From positions 1 through 40,104 of the forward strand of contig JAFQMP010000040.1 in the NCBI GenBank assembly GCA_017396225.1: a stretch of DNA of 40,104 bases. The letters run 5' to 3'. Source of the DNA: Clostridia bacterium (GTDB lineage: Bacteria; Bacillota; Clostridia; Oscillospirales; CAG-272). Of the stretch, positions 21,912-30,453 are shown in pieces. The translations under genes and the position numbers were made by a program. The stretch's first letter is position 1; each line of letters starts with the position of its first letter. The notes below the pieces were generated by a model. The model worked only from the letters and a program-made list of their open reading frames with translations, did no database searches and had not been told where the DNA came from.

Positions 21912-22781
21912 ATGTTTCAGAATTTTATCCCTAACGTTTGGGCTGCTGAAATTATGGCGGAGGTAGACCGTCTTTGCGTGTTTGCAGCGGACTGCAACCG
22001 CGACTTTGAGGGCAGCGTGAAGAAGATGGGTGAGAGCGTCAAGATCAATGGCGTTGGCAGTCCCACCATTACCGTCATTACCAAGGGTCAGCGCAAATCC
22101 GCAATGCCTGCGCGTGAGCAGATTGAGGATACCTCTGTGATTATGTACATCAATCAGATGGCCATTTTCAACTACGGTATTGACGATATTGACGCGGCAC
22201 AGATGAGCGGCAACGTCAAGAGCAAGCTCAATCAGAAAACCAGCGCACGCATTGCCAGCGAGATGGACAAGCGCGTGGCTACCGTTTGTGCCGGTGCAGA
22301 TGTTCCCAAGCTTTTTGCGTCTGCTAAAGAGCTGGTTTCTGGCGCGGCAGGCGAAGGCGAGATTAACATTCTCACGCTGCTTGACCTTGCGGCACAGCAC
22401 CTTTATGAAAATGACGTGCCTACCACGGGCGTCAGTATCGTAGCGACGCTGTCGCCTGCGGCACACCGTCTGTACGTGGAGGCATACGGCGACAAGGACA
22501 CCGACAATCACGAGCTGATGAAGAACGGCCGCGTGGGTATGTATCACAACATCGTGATTAAGATGTCGAACAACACCGTGAAGGATGCTAACGGTCAGCA
22601 GCATATTTCCATCCGTACCACCGAGGCGGTTGCTTTTGCCAATCCCTTGACGCACACCGAGGCCTACCGTCCCGAGGATGGCTTTGAGGATGCCATCAAG
22701 GGCTACTCGCTCTACGACGCGATGGTGGTTCTGCCCAAGGAAATCGTGGATGCTATTGTCACGATTCCTGCGTTTGAATAA
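21912..22781 (+). CDS. Major capsid (coat) protein, P22 gp5-type
   Basis: The 289-residue protein begins MFQNFIPNVWAAEIMAEVDR and has a long helix followed by the sheets typical of HK97-fold coat proteins; the GESVKINGVGSPTI and TEAVAFANPLTHTEAYRPEDGFEDA segments match the N-arm and P-domain/E-loop pattern of gp5-like coats. It is shorter than P22 gp5 (430 residues), so the insertion domain is probably absent. Its place after scaffold and before a small decoration-like protein supports the call. It is the most abundant virion protein. Confidence 0.85.
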   Translation: MFQNFIPNVWAAEIMAEVDRLCVFAADCNRDFEGSVKKMGESVKINGVGSPTITVITKGQRKSAMPAREQIEDTSVIMYINQMAIFNYGIDDIDAAQMSGNVKSKLNQKTSARIASEMDKRVATVCAGADVPKLFASAKELVSGAAGEGEINILTLLDLAAQHLYENDVPTTGVSIVATLSPAAHRLYVEAYGDKDTDNHELMKNGRVGMYHNIVIKMSNNTVKDANGQQHISIRTTEAVAFANPLTHTEAYRPEDGFEDAIKGYSLYDAMVVLPKEIVDAIVTIPAFE

Positions 22782-22794
22782 GGAGGTGTGAGAG

Positions 22795-23121
22795 ATGATG
22801 CTTACCATGAGAAATGAGATTGCAACCCCGGCGCTGACGGCGCTGACCGCGAATACCGCTAAGGCTCTTGAATGGTCTGAGAGCGACGAGAAGATGGTGC
22901 TTGTTGTGCAGAACACCGCAAGCGCTGATGCGACGCTGACCGTGAAGGCGGGCAACGGCATCCAGGGTGTGGTGGACCTTACCCTGACTGTGCCGAAGCA
23001 GGCAGTATCGCTTGTCAAGCTTGACAGTGGTCGCTTTAAGAACGTATCGGGCGAGAACAAGGGCAAGATTGTGGTGGTTTCTGCGACCGCCCTTTCCTGC
23101 GGCGTTGTCGCGATGGTTTAA
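22795..23121 (+). CDS. Capsid decoration-like small protein
   Basis: A 108-residue, all-beta protein with a repetitive Val/Thr/Ala pattern (ADATLTVKAGNGIQGVVDLTL). AAGGAGGTG is at 22780-22788, seven bases before the first ATG. It lies directly after the coat gene. Size, fold and place suggest a head decoration or stabilising protein similar to Hoc/gpD-like Ig-type proteins; no specific family assigned. Confidence 0.6.
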   Translation: MMLTMRNEIATPALTALTANTAKALEWSESDEKMVLVVQNTASADATLTVKAGNGIQGVVDLTLTVPKQAVSLVKLDSGRFKNVSGENKGKIVVVSATALSCGVVAMV

Positions 23122-23126
23122 GTAAA

Positions 23127-23163
23127 AAGGGACACAGCCGCACTACGGTGGGGCTGTGTCCTT
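23127..23163 (+). terminator. Strong hairpin between head genes
   Basis: AAGGGACACAGCC pairs with GGCTGTGTCCTT with an inner stem, followed by only a weak T-run. It probably reduces rather than stops transcription past the coat/decoration genes, giving more coat mRNA. Confidence 0.55.
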
Positions 23164-23234
23164 ATGCGTTTATATGCAACGAGTGGTTTGGGCGGTTCGA
23201 TTCCGTCACGTTGCCAAAAGGAGGGAATTTACTT

Positions 23235-23858
23235 ATGAAGATAGGAGAAATCAAGGCCGAGGCGATGCGGCTGATGAACGTAGAGCTTGGCGGCATGGCT
23301 GTGGAGAATCTCGCGCTTGACGAGAATGTCAGTGACCTGTATCACCGCCTTGTGGGGGCGCTCAATCGCGGGCTTACGGATTTGGAAACAAAGCGCGTAT
23401 TGCCCCTGAAGGTCGCGGTGCTGACGGAGCCCTTGTATGTCGTGCGTGATGCGGCGGCTTTTTCACTTGATTCGGTTTCTGATATGTTGACGCCTGCCAG
23501 GCTTGAGGTGCGGGGAGAGGATTACATAGAGCGCAGTCAGCCTTTTTCCTTTGAGGCGGGGCGTTTGATGGTATACGGCTATGATAAGCACGCGACCTAC
23601 GAGCTGTATTATCATGGGGTGGTGGAGCGCGTGTCCGATGAGACGTCGGACGATAAGGCGCTTGCCATTCCGCGCCAGCTTGCCGAGGCCCTGCCGTATT
23701 TTATCAAATCGGACGTACACCGCGTGGACGAGCCGGGTGAGGCAAACGACGCGCGAAACTGGTATGAAAACGCCGTGGCGCAGTATGCCGAGGCCCTGAC
23801 CCACGGTGTGCAGGACACGGTGGATACGGTGCTCGGAGGTTTTGCAAATGAAATTTAA
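23235..23858 (+). CDS. Head completion / connector protein
   Basis: A 207-residue protein beginning MKIGEIKAEAMRLMNVE, helical at the N-terminus, with a beta-rich middle (RLEVRGEDYIERSQPFSFEAGRLMVYGYD) and a C-terminal helix containing PYFIKSDVHRVDEPGEANDARNWYENAVAQY. This pattern resembles P22 gp4-like head-to-tail connectors. ATG 23235 follows AAAGGAGGG; the longer frame lacks this and overlaps the preceding hairpin. It overlaps the next gene by 11 bp. Confidence 0.65.
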   Translation: MKIGEIKAEAMRLMNVELGGMAVENLALDENVSDLYHRLVGALNRGLTDLETKRVLPLKVAVLTEPLYVVRDAAAFSLDSVSDMLTPARLEVRGEDYIERSQPFSFEAGRLMVYGYDKHATYELYYHGVVERVSDETSDDKALAIPRQLAEALPYFIKSDVHRVDEPGEANDARNWYENAVAQYAEALTHGVQDTVDTVLGGFANEI

Positions 23859-26334
23859 GACGAGCGTACCGCTAAAGCAGCGGTATACCAAGACGCTTTC
23901 GGGCTTTCGCGGTGTGGATTTGTCGAGCTCGCCCTTGGACGTGGCGCCGAGCAGGGCGACCGAGGCCTGCAACCTGATTCTCCAAAACGGTGTCAACCGC
24001 AAGCGAAACGGCTGGGAGGAGCTTTTCAAGTTAGAGGGGCGCATCAACGGCATTTTCCCCTTTGACGAGGGGGATACTCGCGTGCTGTTGGTGCATGCGG
24101 GTACGAATTTGTGGCGTGTGGAGAAGGGTGAGGGCGCTGCGTATAAAAAGACGCGGGTGAATGGTGAGATTGTATTGACCGACACGCCCTCGCAGTGCTT
24201 TTATCAGAACGGTACGGCACTCCTTGTCGGTTGTGGCACTTATCTTGCGTACGGCAAGCACGGGATCGATGAAGAATATACGTTGAAGCCTGTGAGCGAG
24301 ATTGCCTATGTGCCGACGACGAGGTATACTTATTTAAGAGAAATCGATGAAAGCTTTTCTGTTGAGAGCGTGAATTTGTTGACAGACCGCAGAAAAAACA
24401 AGTTTTTTGTGCAGTCTGAAAAGATACACCCTATGTATTTAGACAGTGAAATAGCCGATGGTACGGTTAATGTTAGAATTTTGACGTCCAAAGGGGATTT
24501 TACAATTAGTCTTACCGTAGAAAATGGCGAAGCCGAAGCCGAAGATTTATCCTACTATAATTATGAATGGCGCATTAAAATTCATAGATTTATTCAAAGT
24601 GGATCTGGTGGATATGTTCAAATTTATATCGACGGCGATATTGAAAATACCGCCGGGATTAAAGAGGTGGTTGTTGAATTTGGTACCAATAGCGGCAGCG
24701 CAGCTCGTATTGATGCTTGCAAATGCGGCACCTTGTTTGGCGTGGACGGCGCCTCGGACAGGCTCTTTCTCTCGGGGAATCCCGGTGAGCCCAACAAGGA
24801 TTTTTTCAGCGAGGCGGGGGATTTTACCTATTTCCCTGACGGCAACGTGCTGACGGTAGGTGGCTCGGATGCGGCGATAATGGGCTATGCAAGGCTTTCC
24901 GATGCGACGCTTGCCATCTTTAAGGAGGAGGCGATGGGAAGCCCCTCCGTCTTTTACCGCACGGGCAAGGAAATTACCGTAAAGGATTATGATGGGCATG
25001 ATATGCCCGCACCCCTGTTTCCGACCGTACCCGGCACCACGGGAGAGCATTTGATGCGGTCGGGTGCGGTGGCAAATCTCTTGGGCGACGTGCTGTTTCT
25101 ATCAAAGAACGGTGTGTTTGGCGTTGAGCTGTCAAGTAATGTTTCTTCCACCGAGCGCTATGCGATAGAGCGCAGTCGTGCGATTTATGAGGACTTGCGC
25201 AAGCGCGACCTTTCAAATGCCGTTTGTACGGTGTTCCGTGGGCGGTATTATCTTGCCCTTGGTGACAAGGAGGGCACCTGCTACGTGGCAGATGCACATT
25301 ACCGTGCCGCCTTTGAGGGGGCAGACACGGGCTATGAATGGTGGGTGTGGAAGAATATTCCAGCAACCTGCTTTGCTATCTTTGAGGACGCGCTGATATT
25401 CGGCACCGCGGAAGGGCGCGTGTGCGGCTTTCACGATGGCTACGTCGACCGCTACGAAACCGAGATTGCCGCAGGTGCAGGTGAAGTGAATCAGTCAGGC
25501 GAAAGGCTTACCTTTGACACGGCGCTTGGAATCAAGACGGGTGATGAGGTAAAACTTAGCGGCAAACTGTACGCTCTGCTGATAGAGGAGTGCACCGTGC
25601 AAAACGGTGTGATACAGATTGAAGCGGAGGATTTGAAGCTGCTCACCGAGCGCCTTTACGTGGGTGCTGCGGTGTATGCCGATAACGTGGGCGAAAGCGG
25701 GCTTGCGCCGAATACGCCTTATACCGTGCTCTCACTTGACCCCGGTGCCTTGACGCTTACCTTGGAGGATGCTGACGGTAAAGAGATTGCTTTGTCCTGT
25801 GGTGGCTTCCGCCTGTCCTTGCCTTTGCAGGGGGTGACCTGTCGTATTGGCGAAACGAGCGGTGCTTACGCCACGCTCTGCGATGTGGAGGGGGCGCCCT
25901 ATCGCCTGGTTGCCTATAACGGTGAACAGGCGAGCGGATTTGTTGCCAAATATCTGCACAGAAGCCCTGTGGTGGCTTCCTGGACCTCTCCTGTAATGGA
26001 TTTGGGGAGCAATATGCACCGCAAGACCTTGCTTGGGCTGTCGGTGGTGCTTGGTACCTACTCGGAGGGGGCGGTGCGCTTTGGCTTTGAAACGAGCGAC
26101 ACGGCCTTTGATAGCGTGGCGCGCGGCGCACAATTGCTGGATTTTGACAAGCTTGATTTTGACAATTTCAGCTTTGCCGCCAACCGCTTTACGAGAAGCT
26201 ACACCAAGCGGTTGAACAAGCGCAATTTTAACTATATTCGCGTGACCTATCGCTCCGAGGACGATGCGGACTGCGCCGTAGAGGGCATCACGCTTTATTA
26301 CAAGATAAATCAGATGAACAGGGGGTTGTATTGA
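23848..26334 (+). CDS. Tail stabilisation / tail hub-like protein
   Basis: The 828-residue protein begins MKFKTSVPLKQRYTKTLSGFRGVDLSSSPLDV, a start found in large tail-nozzle or stabilisation proteins next to P22-like connectors. Residues 1-160 and 290-780 are a beta-propeller-like or beta-rich core with repeated short motifs (GTAEGRVCGFHDGYVD); 161-290 is noticeably more A/T-rich DNA (24330-24715) and is probably an exchanged inserted domain. GGAGG at 23835-23839 fixes the start. The protein likely forms the tail tube or nozzle. The exact P22 counterpart (gp10) cannot be assigned. Confidence 0.65.
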   Translation: MKFKTSVPLKQRYTKTLSGFRGVDLSSSPLDVAPSRATEACNLILQNGVNRKRNGWEELFKLEGRINGIFPFDEGDTRVLLVHAGTNLWRVEKGEGAAYKKTRVNGEIVLTDTPSQCFYQNGTALLVGCGTYLAYGKHGIDEEYTLKPVSEIAYVPTTRYTYLREIDESFSVESVNLLTDRRKNKFFVQSEKIHPMYLDSEIADGTVNVRILTSKGDFTISLTVENGEAEAEDLSYYNYEWRIKIHRFIQSGSGGYVQIYIDGDIENTAGIKEVVVEFGTNSGSAARIDACKCGTLFGVDGASDRLFLSGNPGEPNKDFFSEAGDFTYFPDGNVLTVGGSDAAIMGYARLSDATLAIFKEEAMGSPSVFYRTGKEITVKDYDGHDMPAPLFPTVPGTTGEHLMRSGAVANLLGDVLFLSKNGVFGVELSSNVSSTERYAIERSRAIYEDLRKRDLSNAVCTVFRGRYYLALGDKEGTCYVADAHYRAAFEGADTGYEWWVWKNIPATCFAIFEDALIFGTAEGRVCGFHDGYVDRYETEIAAGAGEVNQSGERLTFDTALGIKTGDEVKLSGKLYALLIEECTVQNGVIQIEAEDLKLLTERLYVGAAVYADNVGESGLAPNTPYTVLSLDPGALTLTLEDADGKEIALSCGGFRLSLPLQGVTCRIGETSGAYATLCDVEGAPYRLVAYNGEQASGFVAKYLHRSPVVASWTSPVMDLGSNMHRKTLLGLSVVLGTYSEGAVRFGFETSDTAFDSVARGAQLLDFDKLDFDNFSFAANRFTRSYTKRLNKRNFNYIRVTYRSEDDADCAVEGITLYYKINQMNRGLY

Positions 26335-28415
26335 TGAATGCAGAAGAATTGAAAGAAAAAATAGCGGATATTGTCGGCGTGGAGCCCGTATCGGCGGATG
26401 AGCAGGCGGGCATCAGGCGGAATACCGCCTACGCCCTGCCCGATTCGCCTGTGTCGCACGGCATGCGCGCCTCGCAGGTAAGGCCCGCCTTTTGGCGCGG
26501 CATTGTGGGCGAAAAGGACGGGGACGGCTACAACGTGGTGTTTTTCCTCAATCGTCTTGCCGCGGCGCTGAACACCGACCTTGAAACGTTGCGTGCGGTG
26601 CTGACTGCTATCGTAGAACGGTGCGAGACGGATTACGGTATGCTTGCGGATTTCGTTGCCGCCGAGGAAGGGGAACGCAAGGCAGCGGATACAGCGCTTG
26701 GCGGACGTCTTGACGCCGAGCAGAGGGCGCGCGAGAGTCTTGACGAAAGAGTTGCATTGTTGGAAAAAATCGGTGATGTCGTCGTCGACGGCGCGAGTGG
26801 CTATATGACGGGAGAACAGGCGTGGCAGCTTGCGCAGCTTGTGGCAATGTGGGAGGAAGACCCCGATACGATGATTAACACGGTTGCTGAGGTTCTTGCC
26901 GCATTTGAAAGTGCCCCCGAGGGTGTGAATGTGGTAAACGCATTAGCCAGCAAGGTTGCGCGCGCTACGGCCCCCAGTGAATGTGAGAATAGTGTCGGTC
27001 AGCTCTATGCTGTTGATCTCGAGCTGAGTGATGTGATGGTAGACGCTTGTGTCGCTGCCGAACCTAACTCCGTACTTTTTAGAGATGATGAGGGACGTGC
27101 AAAGATGGCGGACCCTGTAGACGACCTTGATATTGTCAATAAGAAAACAATGGAAAATGCGGACAGGGCACTTGGTGGACGTCTTGATGCCGAGCAGGCG
27201 GCACGACGACAGGCCGAGGTTCGTATCTCGCATGGAGAAAAACGGCTTGAAAATCTGGAGGCAAGGCTTGACCCTGAGGATTTTGTAACCGATGATACAA
27301 CCACCTACCAAAAGACCGTCCCTGCCACCGCGCTTCCTTATGCGAGTGTTAGCAAAATCGGAACTGCTTTTACGCCTGAGAATTTGTTTGTGACGTTTAA
27401 TGCGATAACGGACACCGAAAGCAAATACGAGGACAGTTTTTATGACGGCTTTCACGAGGACACTGGTAGTTATGCCAGTGTGTCTCACGATGCAGCAGAC
27501 CCCACGATTATGAGAATTTCATGTCCTCATACCAATAATTGCCGTATTACTCTTGGAAAAATACGTCTTCCTGCAGGAACTTATACCATGAGCGGCGCTC
27601 CTGGAGGAAACGAAGAAGAAGGCTATGTTTCGATAAGACTTGCTGGCGTAGAGACCTTTGAAGATAAAGGAACTGGTGTCACATTTGACTGGGCACACGG
27701 TGTCGAGGAAGAACTTGCGTTATCGGTTGAAATTGATATCTCCAGTGGTAGTTATTGGAGTGGCAGGGACGAAGTTTGTAAGATTATGTTGGTTGCAGGA
27801 AGTGAGCAGGCGCCTCACGTCCCCAAAGGCACCTATAACCAGTATGTCAAGGTCACTAAGGTTGTATCTAAAGACTCCTCAGGGAGCGTGATTGACACCT
27901 TTGAAATTCCTGAAAGTGTGCAGTCTATGTTTACTTGTGACGGAGACGAGGTGGATTTCGATGCCCGTGTATTGAGAAGTTATGTGGTCACTGCAGTATT
28001 GCCGACCTCGGGTTGGACAAAATCGACATCGTATTTTTCGCTCAAGTTAAAAACCGCAGGACTTCCTAACCATAACACCAACAAAGCGGAGCAGTCCACG
28101 CTCACGGGTGGCTACGAATATGAAAAGAACTCCTCCAGAGATATGACCTGGTGGCTGGTGAATTCCTTGAGTACCCATTACCTTAGAGTGAAGGACAGCA
28201 GATTCGCAACACTTGACGAATTTACGGCTTACCTTGAAAGCAATCCTTTGACGGTCGTGTATATGGCATCAAAACAACAAGAAATGGATATTTCCGCGCT
28301 TTTGCCGCTTGACAACCTTATCCGCGTGGGCGGTGGTGGTACGCTGACTTTTGTCAATGAGTGCGGCATGCCCATTCCTTCGACAATCACCTATCAACAG
28401 GAGGTAAGCGAATGA
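26334..28415 (+). CDS. Tail fibre / receptor-binding protein
   Basis: The 693-residue protein has a globular N-terminus (about 1-110), two coiled-coil segments with repeated GGRLDAEQ motifs (about 118-150 and 280-315), and a beta-rich C-terminal half (about 320-693). The DNA of the latter is more A/T-rich than the first part, which suggests acquisition of a receptor-binding module. ATG 26334 overlaps the preceding stop; a TTG at 26331 is less likely. Trimeric coiled coils leading to a beta-rich tip are typical of tail fibres. The receptor is unknown. Confidence 0.7.
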   Translation: MNAEELKEKIADIVGVEPVSADEQAGIRRNTAYALPDSPVSHGMRASQVRPAFWRGIVGEKDGDGYNVVFFLNRLAAALNTDLETLRAVLTAIVERCETDYGMLADFVAAEEGERKAADTALGGRLDAEQRARESLDERVALLEKIGDVVVDGASGYMTGEQAWQLAQLVAMWEEDPDTMINTVAEVLAAFESAPEGVNVVNALASKVARATAPSECENSVGQLYAVDLELSDVMVDACVAAEPNSVLFRDDEGRAKMADPVDDLDIVNKKTMENADRALGGRLDAEQAARRQAEVRISHGEKRLENLEARLDPEDFVTDDTTTYQKTVPATALPYASVSKIGTAFTPENLFVTFNAITDTESKYEDSFYDGFHEDTGSYASVSHDAADPTIMRISCPHTNNCRITLGKIRLPAGTYTMSGAPGGNEEEGYVSIRLAGVETFEDKGTGVTFDWAHGVEEELALSVEIDISSGSYWSGRDEVCKIMLVAGSEQAPHVPKGTYNQYVKVTKVVSKDSSGSVIDTFEIPESVQSMFTCDGDEVDFDARVLRSYVVTAVLPTSGWTKSTSYFSLKLKTAGLPNHNTNKAEQSTLTGGYEYEKNSSRDMTWWLVNSLSTHYLRVKDSRFATLDEFTAYLESNPLTVVYMASKQQEMDISALLPLDNLIRVGGGGTLTFVNECGMPIPSTITYQQEVSE

Positions 28416-28687
28416 AGAATGTGAATATGAGGCTTGCGAGAATAAACCGCGCGAGCAGCGAGAGCGCGTGGCAGAGGCTGCGTGGGCGTTTGGTCGTCGA
28501 AAAGATTCGCAAAAAGCGGAGTGAGAGCGAGGAACTTGCTGTGCTCCGCAAGGCTGTGGCTTGTTTGTTTGAGGTAGTGGCAAAGCTCCACGCGGGGGAG
28601 ATTGCCAATGAGGAATTTCTTGCTTACCACGCCGAGGTGGAGCGCATCAAGGCGGAGGTTGACACCTATATGGAGGGAACGGAATGA
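28412..28687 (+). CDS. Small helical protein downstream of the fibre gene
   Basis: A 91-residue basic N-terminus (MKNVNMRLARINRASSES) followed by two helices (ELAVLRKAVACLFEVVAKL and HAEVERIKAEVDTYM). GGAGGTAAGCG precedes the ATG, which overlaps the fibre stop. Possibly a fibre chaperone or lysis-cluster protein; no homologue recognised. Confidence 0.6.
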   Translation: MKNVNMRLARINRASSESAWQRLRGRLVVEKIRKKRSESEELAVLRKAVACLFEVVAKLHAGEIANEEFLAYHAEVERIKAEVDTYMEGTE

Positions 28688-29178
28688 AGAAAAAACTTTA
28701 CATAGTTTTGGGCCTGGTGCTGCTGGTGGCGGCACTGGCTGTGGGTGCGGCGCAGTACGTGGTGGAGGTCACCACGGTGGCGGATAGTACGGGCGAAAGC
28801 CCCGATTTTCAGCAGATTTTGACGGACAAGCTGTTGCCCGAGGCGCTGCGCTTGGTGACCGAAATCGGTGCCTTGCTGGCGCTTCTTTGGCCGCAAATCA
28901 GTGCGATGATGCTTACCGTAAAGGGGGCGTGTGCCAGGTTTGGCACGGCGACGGACGGTGTGACGAACGCCGGGGAGTACGTCAAGCGCTTGGAGCAGGA
29001 ACGAGAGGAGCAGAAAAGGGAGAATGAAGCACTACGCGGTGAGGTTATGGCCCTGCACGGAGAACTGCGTGCAGTGGTGCAGGCGGTGGGACTGATGGCG
29101 TGCGGCAACGATGCGCTTGTTGCCAACGGCACGGCGCGCAAGATTATGGAGGCGTTTGAGCATGAAAACGCAGGGTAA
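28684..29178 (+). CDS. Membrane protein with coiled coil, possible lysis-cluster or ejection protein
   Basis: A 164-residue protein. A hydrophobic anchor at about 5-25 and a second hydrophobic helix at about 52-77 are followed by a coiled coil (about 90-135). ATGA overlap with the previous gene and a 17-bp overlap with the next show tight coupling. Holins have similar two-helix anchors, but the coiled coil is unusual. Ejection proteins forming a trans-envelope channel are an alternative. Confidence 0.6.
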   Translation: MKKKLYIVLGLVLLVAALAVGAAQYVVEVTTVADSTGESPDFQQILTDKLLPEALRLVTEIGALLALLWPQISAMMLTVKGACARFGTATDGVTNAGEYVKRLEQEREEQKRENEALRGEVMALHGELRAVVQAVGLMACGNDALVANGTARKIMEAFEHENAG

Positions 29179-29593
29179 GCTCTATGCGCGCTGGATTTTC
29201 CTTTCAATTTTGCGTGTCGTGGTGACGGTACTACCCCTTGCCATTACCTTTCTCGTGCGCCGTGACGAGTATTTTACCGCCCCGGGGCAGAGCCTGAAGC
29301 TCACGATTGGCGGCGCGCTCTGCCTGGTTTTGCTGGTGCTTGCCGCCCTGGGGAAGCTGAGGGCCCTGCGCCGCATTGTGGCGGTCTTTGGCCTGCTGGC
29401 ACTCTCCTGGCTGTTCAGTGCGATTTTGAAGGATTTGACCTTTCTTTTGTTTATGTGGCTCATCGGTGAGGTCTGTGATTTGATTGTCGCACCCTTCGCA
29501 CTTTACGCGCGCTCGCAGATTGTGGTGACGCAGACGGCGATGGTGACGGCACAGGCGGTACGTGCAGGCGCACAGACGGGAGGCCGCGTATGA
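29162..29593 (+). CDS. Four-helix membrane protein
   Basis: The 143-residue protein has predicted membrane helices at about 12-32, 46-64, 71-89 and 91-111 with basic loops, and an Ala/Thr-rich tail. ATG 29162 lies inside the end of the preceding gene; longer in-frame starts are not supported. Position next to two other membrane genes and before the polyvalent gene suggests a holin-like or DNA-ejection function. No family recognised. Confidence 0.6.
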   Translation: MKTQGKLYARWIFLSILRVVVTVLPLAITFLVRRDEYFTAPGQSLKLTIGGALCLVLLVLAALGKLRALRRIVAVFGLLALSWLFSAILKDLTFLLFMWLIGEVCDLIVAPFALYARSQIVVTQTAMVTAQAVRAGAQTGGRV

Positions 29594-30453
29594 ATGAGCG
29601 CATTAAGGATTTTATTGAGGGCTCGGTCGGTTATTTATCGGCCGCCCTCGTGGCGATTGTGTACGTCGCGGCGGGGTTGCTTATTCCCGGTGTGAACGAC
29701 AAGCCCCTCGTGGATATTATCCGCGAGGGCGTCGTGGGCTTTGCGATGGGCGTGTCGATGAACTTTTGCTTGTCGCTGCAAGGCATTTTGAAGGGCAAGC
29801 GCAGTGTCAAGATGGAGAACACGATAACGGCTCACGGCGAGGCGGTGACAGCCGTGGAACCGCATATTCACCGCCTTGACGGGTGGTGTGAAATGCAAAA
29901 CGCCCGCGCCCTGAAGCAGGAGCGTACGCGTATCCTGATGGCGGCGGGCCTCAGGTACGAGGATTGCTTTGATAAGGACGGCATACCGCGTGAGATGGAT
30001 TTTTCCATACTGCCCGAGGATATGCGTAAAATGCGCGAAAAGGCAATGCGGAAGGCAACGAGGCTCAGGCTGACGACTCTTTCCGCCGCATCGCTTACAA
30101 GCGAGGTCGGCAGGGACGGCGATCCCTTCTATTTTGGTGAGAGCGTGGAGAAATATCAGGCGCGCACCAACTTAAAGGACGCACTTTCTAAGCTTGTGAT
30201 TGCCGTGGGCTTTGGCTATTTCAGCGTGGATATGGTGCTTTCTATGGACGTGGGGGCGCTTTTGTGGCGCGCGCTTTATGTGGTGCTGCTCTTAGCCCTT
30301 GGCGTTTCCAAACTGCTGCGCTCCTATCTCTTTATCACCGACACCTATCGCGGCGGCATTGTCAAGCGCATCAATCATTTACAATCGTTTAAGAATTGGG
30401 CGGAGCAGACGCCCGAGAAGGAGGAAAAAGATGGCAAACACGACCACAACTAA
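29590..30453 (+). CDS. Four-helix membrane protein with a soluble middle domain
   Basis: The 287-residue protein has two helices at about 14-34 and 46-67, a soluble, charged middle (about 75-195), and two helices at about 200-218 and 223-243, with a polar tail. It overlaps the preceding stop by four bases. The duplicated two-helix layout is unusual for holins, which are smaller. It may form part of an envelope channel together with the previous two proteins. Function unknown. Confidence 0.6.
   Translation: MNERIKDFIEGSVGYLSAALVAIVYVAAGLLIPGVNDKPLVDIIREGVVGFAMGVSMNFCLSLQGILKGKRSVKMENTITAHGEAVTAVEPHIHRLDGWCEMQNARALKQERTRILMAAGLRYEDCFDKDGIPREMDFSILPEDMRKMREKAMRKATRLRLTTLSAASLTSEVGRDGDPFYFGESVEKYQARTNLKDALSKLVIAVGFGYFSVDMVLSMDVGALLWRALYVVLLLALGVSKLLRSYLFITDTYRGGIVKRINHLQSFKNWAEQTPEKEEKDGKHDHN

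Noticed and set aside
20904-23066. 720-codon frame on the minus strand
   Set aside because: It lies antisense to scaffold, coat and decoration genes, has no ribosome site and is a shadow of codon bias.
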